Shown: positions 9,172 to 17,400 of the stretch, one piece after another | Position numbering within the stretch: the stretch's first letter is position 1 | Layout of the letters: the number at the start of each line of letters is the position of its first letter | Assembly: GCA_963817025.1 (NCBI GenBank) | Contig: CAWFML010000005.1 | Location: forward strand, 62,001-126,000 | Reading direction: 5' to 3' | DNA length: 64,000 bases | Source: JACMLC01 sp963817025 | GTDB taxonomy: Bacteria > Acidobacteriota > Blastocatellia > Pyrinomonadales > Pyrinomonadaceae | The notes under the pieces: generated by a model | What the model saw: only the letters and a program-made list of their open reading frames with translations | What the model was told of the DNA's origin: nothing | The model's database searches: none | Program-made: the position numbers and the translations under genes

Positions 9172-9244
9172 TGGAGCAGAGGAGGGTCGAACTCCTGGCC
9201 TCCGCATTGCGAACGCGGCGCTCTGCCAACTGAGCTACTGCCCC
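9172..9244 (-). tRNA. tRNA-Ala (anticodon CGC)
   Basis: A complete 73-base cloverleaf on the minus strand. The acceptor GGGGCAG/CTGCTCC contains the G3:U70 pair that marks alanine tRNAs. The D arm is GCTC/GAGC, the anticodon stem is CCGCG/TGCGG with loop TTCGCAA, and the T arm is AGGAG-TTCGACC-CTCCT; the discriminator is A. CCA is not encoded. Its two halves are each repeated elsewhere (3' half at 8383, 5' half at 14177), so the working gene sits in the middle of two integrated elements. Confidence 0.95.
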
Positions 9245-9333
9245 ACTTGAAGGGTTCAATTATAGGGGCAAATAGCGAAACGTCAAGTTCCGCACACCTT
9301 CAAACCATGACATAAAATGCTTTTTCAGCGGCT

Positions 9334-9359
9334 CACGTGTCCGCTCATGTGTCCGTTAA
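9334..9359 (+). repeat. Putative integrase arm-site repeats, left end of the second element
   Basis: GTGTCCG occurs twice (9337 and 9349, 12 bases apart) just before the integrase fragment. The same motif occurs twice at 14075 and 14088 near the other end of the element. Paired short repeats near both ends are typical of integrase arm-binding sites. This reading is inference. Confidence 0.5.
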
Positions 9360-9374
9360 AACGGAGCAGACACA

Positions 9375-9710
9375 ATGAAGCAGACAGGCTATGTTTACTA
9401 CGAAAAACGCGAGAATTGCTGGTATGCGCGAGTCACTATCTCTGATACGGACGGGAAGCGGCGGAACGTAAAAAAACGGGCTACCACCAAGCCGGAAGCT
9501 GAAACCAAGTTAAAGGCTCTACTGAGGCAAATAGATGATGAGGGAAGTAAGGTTGTAGACTTCAACCTCTTAACTTTCAATCATCTTGCAGATTATTACG
9601 AACGGCACTATTTGAAGGCTGCGGAATACGTCAACGGGCAAAAGATTTCAGGCTTGCGTGATGTTGCGCGCCCGAAAGAGTTAATGAAGCATTTTCTGAT
9701 GTCGAAGTGA
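9375..9710 (+). pseudogene. Tyrosine recombinase (integrase) N-terminal fragment
   Basis: Residues 1-95 are the arm-type DNA-binding and start of the core-binding domains of a phage-like integrase (GYVYYEKRENCWYARVTI, then FNHLADYYERHYLKAAEYV). After GLRD the similarity stops and a stop follows within 16 residues, so the catalytic domain has been deleted. It begins 130 bases from the tRNA and reads away from it. It is a different element from the C-terminal fragment at 8970. Confidence 0.75.
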
Positions 9711-10155
9711 TGGGGTTATCAGGCCTGGATGTGCGTGCGAGCGGTGGCGTTGTGGTTGCGCCTTACTCGGTTCACCGCTCAAAGAACGAGTACCAGTGGG
9801 AAACCGTTGGCGAGCCTGCGCCATTTCCTGAAAACTGGTTGACCTTCTTTCAAGGTGAGAGCAAAGCTCCAGCTCGAAGTGTCAAGCAGAGGCGAGCAGG
9901 CGTACAGCCAGAAGTTTTGTTGCCGGCGAAGCTTGATTCTAACTTTGTCATGCCAGAGGGCGGACGAACCGGACTCTATCCGGTTTTGCTTGCCGCGAGC
10001 GTGGTAAAGGTGCGAAGTATGACTATATTCTTGACGTTGTATCAACGCTCAACAAAACGTACTGTGAGCCAAAGCTATCCCACACGGAACTCAAAGATAT
10101 TGCGACGAGTGCGATGCGCTATCCGAGCGAAGCTGAAAAGCGGCAGCATGTGTGA
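9707..10155 (+). pseudogene. Bifunctional DNA primase/polymerase (prim-pol) remnant, frameshifted
   Basis: The first part reads GLDVRASGGVVVAPYSVHRS, the conserved end of the prim-pol catalytic domain of plasmid and phage replication proteins. Near 9960 the frame breaks. In the next frame the sequence continues as TLSGFACRERGKGAKYDYIL and later LSHTELKDIATSAMRYPSEA, which is the PriCT-like C-terminal domain that normally follows, ending at a TGA at 10153. One coding frame was therefore split by an indel and the N-terminus is lost. It shows that the island was once a self-replicating or phage-like element. Confidence 0.65.
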
Positions 10156-10363
10156 TGGGGATAACAGGCTAAATGAATGGGGATTATGAGCGGGTATTAA
10201 AATCCGGCTAAGAACTAGACTTAAAGAGAATATGCCCTATATTATTTAGCGCGATAATTAAGGTTTTGCTTCACTTCGACTAGGGGGCACTATTACTATC
10301 CTGACCCCTAGTGTAAGCGTTCAGTTGTTAAGCTATTTCCAGCTCGCCACCTATGAGGAAGCA

Positions 10364-12172
10364 ATGGTTTCTAAACTAAACAAAAACACCACAAAAAAGT
10401 CTGCCAAGAAAAGAAGCACTTCAAAGGTGAGTTCTAAAAAGGCAAGTTCTAAGAAAAGTGCTAATGGTAAGGCTGCCGTAGCTAAGGGACGCAAGTTCGA
10501 AGATGACGTTGCTGATTTGTATCGGCTCTTAGGTGCCGAGGTGATTCAGGGCATAGAGATAAATCAAAAGAAAGTTGATATTCTGGCAATATTCCCAATA
10601 CAAGGCAGCCAACTAAAACATCGTGTGATTATTGAGTGTAAGGATGAAAAAAAGGCGGTTGATGCCAATCAGCGAGTTATGCAGTTTCAGGGACTACTTA
10701 ATATAGCAAGGAAAACTGGAGACGCAGATTCGGCAGAAATTATTACGCGGGTTCCGTGGGGTGATGCCGCCAAGGGGTTTGCTCTTAGCTCTGGTATAAG
10801 CCTATTAACATATACGGAGAAGCTATCACAGTTAATAGATTTCAGAAGTTACCTGAAAGATTTAGTTACGAGATTTGAAAAGGGAGACCCAGCTAGACCT
10901 AAGGAACCGGCCTTGGGGGAATATTATGTGGATTTAAGTGCCGAGGTTAACATTAATGGCAAGCCAGAGCGAATAACTGTCATTGACACTTATATTCATC
11001 AATGGTTGCAATCAGCCAATTCAGATAAACATCTCGCAATTTTCGGTGAATATGGTGCTGGCAAATCTTCGCTGTGCCATAAACTAGTGAGAGACTTAGC
11101 TAACCTATATCTCAGTGACCCGAACTCTAATAGGATTCCAATTCTGCTTAACCTTCGAGAATTTATAGGAACAATTAAAATGGAAGCCTACATAACGTCA
11201 TTCCTAGACCAAGAATGTAGAGTACAAAATCCCAAATTCTCAATTTTTAAAGCCATGAATGACGCAGGCATATTTCTACTTGTTTTTGATGGCTTTGACG
11301 AAATGGCTGTCAAAGTAGATGCAGATACACTAGAAATGAACTTAATGGAGATAGAAAAGCTTGCAGCCGCCCCCAATGGTAAGGTGCTGCTTACCAGTAG
11401 ACCTGAGTACTTCATAACAACAGAAGAGGAGAAACAAGCTTTAAATCCAGAGTTGAACCTTTTTAGGACAAGAGATTGTGAATATGAGCCAGTAAAAATA
11501 GTCCCTTGGGATGAACAGCAGGTAGATGGTTTTTTACAAAAACGAGTCCCTTTGATAAAAGGTGCAAATCAGCCTTGGACTACTTACAGAGACCGTATTC
11601 GAAGTATAGATAGCCTTTCTGATTTATCACAACGCCCCGTTCTATTGGACATGATTGTAAAAACGTTACCTAAATTAATTGAGGGTAATACTGTCATAAA
11701 TCTACCTAATCTATATAAAACTTATCTTTCAGAAGAAATTAAAAGGCAAAAAATATTAAAGAAAAGAACATTCTTGCTTACTGAAGAAGCCAGATTTACC
11801 CTTCTTCAGGGACTAGCTGTAGACATTTATTCAACTGTCATATCATCCATAACGTTTGTGGATGCAATCAATCGAATTGAGCAAACTATTAAACCTCCAA
11901 AACAGGAAGTAGAAGCGTACACGCGTGAGTTTCTTACTAACTCATTTTTGATTCGTAAGGGCAATGCATATAATTTTTCACACAAATCAATCTTAGAATA
12001 TCTTGTCGCTACAAAATTGAGCGAGGAAATTAAAAGTAATAGTCCTATTATCTTCGGAAATTTGCCGCTGCAATCTGTAATTGTTGATTTTTTAAAGGAA
12101 TTAGAGCCAGACACTACCACGTTAATCAATTGGATAAATGATACAAAAAATAAGGAAGCTAGTGCTCTGTAA
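10364..12172 (+). CDS. PD-(D/E)XK nuclease-NACHT NTPase, 5' part of an interrupted defence-type gene
   Basis: The ATG at 10364 has GAGGAAGC just before it and is preferred to the in-frame codon at 10325. Residues 1-45 are a Lys/Ser-rich tail. Residues about 45-130 have a restriction-endonuclease pattern (E46, D72, and E91-C-K93 in IIECKD). Residues 220-390 are a NACHT domain: Walker A GEYGAGKS (228-235), Walker B FDGFDE (308-313), sensor TSRPEYF. The present frame ends artificially at 602 residues inside an IS630-type element; the native continuation, with pentapeptide repeats, is at 13353-13855. NACHT proteins with nuclease domains belong to the bacterial NLR-like antiphage proteins. The coding sequence is much richer in A/T than its chromosomal neighbours, suggesting transfer. 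Confidence 0.8.
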   Translation: MVSKLNKNTTKKSAKKRSTSKVSSKKASSKKSANGKAAVAKGRKFEDDVADLYRLLGAEVIQGIEINQKKVDILAIFPIQGSQLKHRVIIECKDEKKAVDANQRVMQFQGLLNIARKTGDADSAEIITRVPWGDAAKGFALSSGISLLTYTEKLSQLIDFRSYLKDLVTRFEKGDPARPKEPALGEYYVDLSAEVNINGKPERITVIDTYIHQWLQSANSDKHLAIFGEYGAGKSSLCHKLVRDLANLYLSDPNSNRIPILLNLREFIGTIKMEAYITSFLDQECRVQNPKFSIFKAMNDAGIFLLVFDGFDEMAVKVDADTLEMNLMEIEKLAAAPNGKVLLTSRPEYFITTEEEKQALNPELNLFRTRDCEYEPVKIVPWDEQQVDGFLQKRVPLIKGANQPWTTYRDRIRSIDSLSDLSQRPVLLDMIVKTLPKLIEGNTVINLPNLYKTYLSEEIKRQKILKKRTFLLTEEARFTLLQGLAVDIYSTVISSITFVDAINRIEQTIKPPKQEVEAYTREFLTNSFLIRKGNAYNFSHKSILEYLVATKLSEEIKSNSPIIFGNLPLQSVIVDFLKELEPDTTTLINWINDTKNKEASAL

Positions 12173-12216
12173 TTGAAGTTATTGTAAATACCCTGAGCCA
12201 CTGCTATCTTTCAACA

Positions 12217-12660
12217 ATGGCTCGACACACACAATTCATTCAACTCTCGGACGCAGAACGTCGCTCTTTGAAATCTCTCTTCCGCTCCGGCAAGGGCGCT
12301 AACCGGCTGCAAACACGTGCTCGGATTCTCCATTTGCTTGACCAAGAAGTGCCGCCTCCTGAGATTGCACAGACTCTCTCGTGTGGCATTGCGACTGTCT
12401 ATAACATCAAGCGCCGCTACGAGGGCGAAGGCTTGGAATCGGCACTCTCGGACAAGGAGCGTAGCGGCAGACCTCCGCGCATCGATGGTCAGGCGAAAGC
12501 CAAGATCACAGCCTTAGCTTGCTCGCAAGCGCCAGAAGGACATGCCCGCTGGACATTGCGCCTCTTGGCTGACAGAGCTGTCCAACTCGGCTTCTGTGAA
12601 AGTATCTCGCACAATGCAGTCAAAGAGATTCTGAAAAAAACAGACTCAAGCCGCACTTGA
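12217..12660 (+). CDS. IS630-family transposase, N-terminal half (helix-turn-helix)
   Basis: 147 residues with two helix-turn-helix units (PPPEIAQTLSCGIATVYNIK). It overlaps the second half by 4 bases. The run of seven A followed by C at 12634-12641 is a slippery site. A -1 shift there gives KKNRLKPHLKRQWC, the normal junction of full-length transposases in this family. The two halves are therefore expected to be made as one protein by ribosomal or transcriptional slippage. Confidence 0.85.
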   Translation: MARHTQFIQLSDAERRSLKSLFRSGKGANRLQTRARILHLLDQEVPPPEIAQTLSCGIATVYNIKRRYEGEGLESALSDKERSGRPPRIDGQAKAKITALACSQAPEGHARWTLRLLADRAVQLGFCESISHNAVKEILKKTDSSRT

Positions 12661-13337
12661 AGAGGCAATGGTGCATAGGCTCAATCGACGGTCAATATCT
12701 AGCACGGATGGAGGATGTGCTCTATTTGTACAATCTTCCCTTCGATGAAAAGCGTCCTCTGATCTGCTTCGATGAGATGCCCGTGCAACTCTTGGGTGAA
12801 GTGGTTGCGCCCCTGCCGATGAAAGAAGGGCAAAGCACTCGCTTCGATTACGAATATGAGCGCGAGGGCACAGCCGTGCTGCTTGTCGCCTTTGAGCCGC
12901 TGACAGGAAAGCGCCTCGTTGAGACGAGCCGCCAGAGGACGAAAGCCGACTATTGCCGCTTCATGCAGAGAGTGGCCGGGATGTTCCCGCAGGCAGACAG
13001 AGTCGTGCTCGTGCAAGATAACTTGAATACGCACAACACCAGTTCCTTTTATGAGCACCTGCCGCCAGCAGACGCCTTCGAGTTGGCGCAGCGCTTCGAG
13101 ATGCACTACACACCGAAGAAAGGTTCATGGTTGAACATGGCGGAGTTGGAGTTGTCGGCACTGTCGCGCATCTGCTTATCACGGCGCATCTCGTCAATCG
13201 AGGCCCTCGACCGCGAAGTGCAGGCGCTTGTCAAAGATCGAAACGAGTTGCAGATCAAAGTTGAGTGGCAGTTCTCAATCTCTCAAGCGAGAGAAAAGCT
13301 GAGTCGCCACTACGAGAACGTGAAGTCTAAGAACTAA
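12657..13337 (+). CDS. IS630-family transposase, C-terminal half (DDE domain)
   Basis: 226 residues with the DDE catalytic signature: Asp in ICFDEMPVQ, Asp in VLVQDNLNTH, and Glu in WLNMAELELSAL. The domain is complete to its end, so the element may still be active if frameshifting from the upstream half takes place. The annotated ATG may not be used. Confidence 0.85.
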   Translation: MKRQWCIGSIDGQYLARMEDVLYLYNLPFDEKRPLICFDEMPVQLLGEVVAPLPMKEGQSTRFDYEYEREGTAVLLVAFEPLTGKRLVETSRQRTKADYCRFMQRVAGMFPQADRVVLVQDNLNTHNTSSFYEHLPPADAFELAQRFEMHYTPKKGSWLNMAELELSALSRICLSRRISSIEALDREVQALVKDRNELQIKVEWQFSISQAREKLSRHYENVKSKN

Positions 13338-13352
13338 CATTACAGAGCACTA

Positions 13353-13855
13353 GTAATACTAAATACCTAGGGGGAAATGCCGCCACATTATTATGTGTAT
13401 TTGCGAAAGATGCATTGAATGGCATGGATTTATCCAACGCAAATCTCAAAGGTGCAGACTTGTCAGGAGCTATACTCACAGAAACAGATTTTAGAGGGAC
13501 TATATTGTCCGGCGCTAGGCTTACATTCGCTAAATTTTACAAACAAAATTTGAGCCAAGCGAAGTTAGTCAATACATTAATAACTTTCGACATATTCTTT
13601 AGAGAGACTGAAAAGACACATAGAAATATATTGGAACTTACACGAAAACGATTACCCTCAATCTTCCATATGAATCTATATATGTTCTCTCAAAGGTTGG
13701 ATGAAAATGTTGGTCTCAAGAACTATACATTCGGTTTGGAAATCAAAGATGTAGATGAACTTGAAAGAATTAAGGAAATGTTGGCAAAAGCGTTAAAAAC
13801 AGAGGTGGCAGTTTATGCTGACGAGAGAGAACAGTTAATAAAAAAAGCTACGTGA
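13353..13855 (+). pseudogene. Pentapeptide-repeat C-terminus of the interrupted NACHT gene
   Basis: Joining 12161 to 13353 restores codons reading KEASNTKYLGGNAATLLC, then pentapeptide repeats A(D/N)LSGA (MDLSNANLKGADLSGAIL), and a helical C-terminal tail ending at 13855. GGNAATLL followed by pentapeptides is a common end of NACHT-pentapeptide proteins. The full ancestral protein would be about 766 residues. This part now lacks a promoter and start of its own, although a TTG at 13415 could be used. Confidence 0.8.
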
Positions 13856-14071
13856 GAGAAACATACACGTTGATGCTTCATACTTGAACAACTCTCCGTC
13901 CGCCTCATAAAGCAAAGCGTTAAGCCATGGATTATCACTGAAGCAGACCGCAGTTCGACAACGAACCTGCTATTATCTGAACACTGAAAAACGGTGAACC
14001 GCTTATGCTCGATGCGGCGGCTCTAATCTTCAACCCGACACAATGAGAGATACTTGAAAACTGAAAAGCAT
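13856..14071. other. Right part of the island without recognisable genes
   Basis: The sequence between the NACHT gene remnant and the right arm repeats has frequent stops in all frames. A short stretch near 13985-14044 could encode a peptide containing GEPLMLDAAALIFNPT, but it is too short to assign. Confidence 0.35.
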
Positions 14072-14098
14072 GGTGTGTCCGTTGAGTGTGTCCGTAAA
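14072..14098 (+). repeat. Putative integrase arm-site repeats, right end of the second element
   Basis: GTGTCCG at 14075 and 14088, matching the pair at 9337 and 9349 near the left end. They lie about 100 bases inside the right tRNA repeat. Confidence 0.5.
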
Positions 14099-14103
14099 TG
14101 TGA

Positions 14104-14125
14104 AAGGCTACCAACAGGTAGCCTT
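14104..14125. terminator. Hairpin at the right end of the island
   Basis: AAGGCTACC-AACA-GGTAGCCTT is a perfect 9-bp stem. It could end transcription from the NACHT gene side. Confidence 0.5.
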
Positions 14126-14176
14126 AAACGCTTGATAAGATTAGGTTGAGCGGCGTTAAGTGAATTGCTCTAGTGT

Positions 14177-14220
14177 CGCATTGCGAACGCGGCGCTCTGC
14201 CAACTGAGCTACTGCCCCAC
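14177..14220 (-). repeat. Partial tRNA-Ala copy (5' half): right attachment site of the island
   Basis: A 44-bp perfect copy of 9203-9246, covering the anticodon loop to the 5' end of tRNA-Ala plus two bases. It lacks the T arm and acceptor 3' strand. It shares only the 14-bp core CGCATTGCGAACGC with the left partial copy at 8383. That core, in the anticodon stem-loop, is the likely crossover site. Confidence 0.85.
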
Positions 14221-14356
14221 GCGGGTTTGTGGCGAGAATGATGATAAGGAGCGTGCGTGATGGTGTCAAGCGCGCGTGCTCTTAAGAAAAAACGGGCGGG
14301 GAATGACTCGCGTTTGAGGTCGTTACTCTCTGACGATGACATACACTCTCTGACGA

Positions 14357-14395
14357 TGACATCCGGCGCAAGGAAGAATTTGCTGCCGGATGTCA
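14357..14395 (-). terminator. Hairpin downstream of the C25-like peptidase gene
   Basis: TGACATCCGGC pairs with GCCGGATGTCA over a 17-base loop, 26 bases past the peptidase stop on the minus strand. An overlapping direct repeat CTCTCTGACGATGACAT occurs just upstream (near 14327 and 14345). Confidence 0.5.
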
Positions 14396-14420
14396 TTGCA
14401 GAGTTAGTCAACCCAGTCGT

Positions 14421-17400
14421 TCATTTGAGCTTGAGCGTGGGGTCGCCGAGGAGTATCCACGTCCGGCGAATGTCCGGGTCCGGGGTAGATTCTTTGGCTC
14501 TTCTGATGGCATCTCCGAGTCGGATGGAATCCTGACTGAAGAGAGTTTGATAGAGCGTTTGGGTGACGAGCACCTGCCCGCCCGGCTCTGTCAATCCTGA
14601 AGAAGCCCATGCGGCGATGGCTCCGCCCTGCGGAGCTTTGATGAGAGCTTCGCCGAGACTTTCCCCGCCCACTTCCATGAACGAGCCGTTGAGGCACGTC
14701 GTCATGACAAAGAAGGGCAACCGGTCGCCGTTTGAGAGCGAGCCTGCGTCCGCCACGTTCAGCAGACCGTCGCCCGTCCAGACTCCGACCGAGCCGTGGC
14801 CCAAGTATGTCACCAGCATCGGCCCGCGATTGATGCCCGTGATAATCCGATTACGCACCGTCGCCGTATCTCCATCATTGCGATTAATCATCTCGACAGG
14901 CATCTGCGCGGGAAGCTGCGTGCGTATCTCACCCGCCGCTTCCTGAAAGTCGAAGCTGTCGGGACGGTCGCTGACGATCAGCGCGCCGCGCTCTATGAGT
15001 TCACCGAAATCTGCCGTCTCGAAAGCGAGAATCCGGTTGACCATCGCGCCAGCCTCTTGCTCTGTGCGTGCGGGCAATCTTCCGACGGCCATCTCCGCCA
15101 GCCCGTCATTATCAAAGTCTGCGAGCGCATCATCGGAGGTCGTTTCCATAAAGGCCGTGTCGAGAAGAAGGCCGGGAACCAGCTCGCCTTCGCCCGCTCC
15201 GCCAAAATAACGACGCGGGTCAAAGGTTGCATCTCCGACCAGCATCACGTAACGCGGAGCGCGCTGCCAGCCAGCGGCAGCCCTTGCGAGAAATGCGCGC
15301 AGGGCTTGCGGGCTGTATGCGCCGTAGCTGAATTCGTCAAAGACATCTTCGACATCAACGACGATGGTTTTCAGTCGCTCTCTCTGCCGCCTGAGACGCA
15401 GAGGCTCGACCGCCTGACGGAAATTGCGATGCGTGATGATGACAAAATCCGCAGACTGTGTGGCCGCGTTCAAGCTGGACGGCTCGTTGCGCGTGATGCC
15501 CGATGGATGATTCGCTTCGTCTGCGAGGGCCAGCAGAACACGCGTGCCGCTGCTGGCGGGTAAGCTGAAGGCATAACCTTCATCGAGCGAGCGCGGCGCG
15601 ACGAGAAGTTCTTTGACCTCCGCCGCGTTCGTTACATCAAGCACGCGTATGCGCGAGTTTGTGAAGCCTGCGACCTTGACGGCCTGCCCGCCCTCGACGC
15701 TGAAGAGCAGGCGATTGTTCTCCGCCACATATTTGCGCGGATAGCTGAGACGCACAAAGTCTACGAGCGAGACATCGAATACGCCCACGCCGCCGCGCGC
15801 CAGTGTGACGACGTTCTCATTTTCCAGCAGCAGTGATGAAGGAACATTGAACGTGACCTGCGGATGCTCGCGGTTAGAGAAGTTGACCGTTCCGACTTCT
15901 GCGCCATTGAGGAACACGCGCACTTCATGCGGCTCAGAGGTCAATCCCTGCAAGGCGACTTCGAGAACGCCGCCCGCGCCGCTCTCCTGATCCAGACCCT
16001 TGACGATCAGGCGTTGCTCTACGGGCGCGCTGGAAATCGACGGCCCGAAGAAGTTTTCATCCTCGCCGTTCAAGAGCGCGGCAAAGCGCAGCACGCGGTC
16101 ACGACGCTCCACAGCGCTCCTGAAATTCGACGGCTCGATGCCCAGATCAAACGGGCCGGCATTTAGCTGTGGCACGCGTTTGCCAGCGGTTGTTCCGGCC
16201 ACCAGCCAGTAGACGCGCGTGTTGGTCGAGGGCGTGTTCAGCGCCTGCCCGTAAAACTCAAGCGAGCCGTCCGCAGTGATTGAGATGGCCTGTTCGCTGC
16301 CGTCCGCATAGAGTTGCAGGCGACTCAAATCAGCTCCCGCATCGAGTCCGGCTGCGAGAAGCTCCGCACGGCTGACCCTGTGCCAGCCGTCGCGGTTGAC
16401 CATCATCTTGACTGCGCGCCCGCCTGCCAGCGTCCATTGCTGTTCCAGCAGGCGTTGCTGCTCGCGTTTGCCGGAAGCCGTTGATGACCTGGCGGCAGAC
16501 GCGTTCCCCTGTTCGCTGAATCCTGTTAAAGCCGTGGGCCACTCGCTCAGTCCGTTTGTGCCTGAACCGGCGGAGCCTAAATCGCCGAGCAGCATTGCGC
16601 GCCGCGCGTCGGGCATCGACCCGGCAGACCTTTGCGGCGTGAAGGGGCCGTACAGAGTGCTCGTCCCGTTGAGGTCTACGTCTTCGAGCCAGTATTGCAG
16701 GCCCTGCTCCAACTCTTTCTGGCCGAGCCGATCCTGCCATGCATACGAGTATCCGGCGGTCAGTTCTGTCCCGGAGCGCGCGAGAAGCGCGGAGCCTGCG
16801 ATGACGGAAGGCGTGATACGCACGCGCTGGCCGTTCTGCTCGCGGTAGATTTGATAACCCAGATTGTCTATCTCGTATCCTGTTTGCCATTCGAGCGCGA
16901 CTGCCTCGCCATAGATCGTCGCTTCAAACGAGCGCAGGCGCACGGCTGTCGGCGAGCATTGCGCGCCGGATTGGATGCCGGGAATCGAGGCCGCCGTGAC
17001 GTTGGTGACGCTCGCGCCGATGGCTCCGGGAGTCGAGACGAATGCATCGTTGACAGTCGTCGTGATGCCGTCTGCGCCGCCTGTGACGCTGAGCGTGCCA
17101 GCCGCGCTCGATAGCCTTATGATGCCGCCGCCGCCGCCGCCGCCCGGCCCGTGTCTTTCGCCCGGAGTCCCGTTCGGAGCCTCTGTGCGCCAGGCGTCGC
17201 CGCCGCGCCCGCCGTTCGCTCTGACGGTCAGCCCGGTCATCGTGCCGGTCAAAGCGGAGATGAGAATACTGCCCCCCGCGCCGCCGCCGCCGCCGCCGTC
17301 ATTCAAGGTATCGTTGAAAGCATTAGCTCCGTTGGCAGTGATCGTGCCTGTGCCTGCGATCCTGCGCGCTCGCATGATGACGATGCCGCCGCCTGCTGAG

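Larger units (their letters stand above)
12162..13350 (+). mobile_element. IS630-family insertion sequence (about 1189 bp)
   Basis: Perfect 12-bp ends GTGCTCTGTAAT (12162-12173) and ATTACAGAGCAC (13339-13350) are flanked on both sides by TA (12160-12161, 13351-13352), the target duplication of IS630/Tc1-type elements. The element carries a two-part transposase. Removing it together with one TA restores an open frame through the host NACHT gene. Confidence 0.93.

Noticed and set aside
14124..14411. Minus-strand frame of 95 residues next to the right tRNA copy
   Set aside because: It runs through the tRNA copy and direct repeats, with no protein-like composition.
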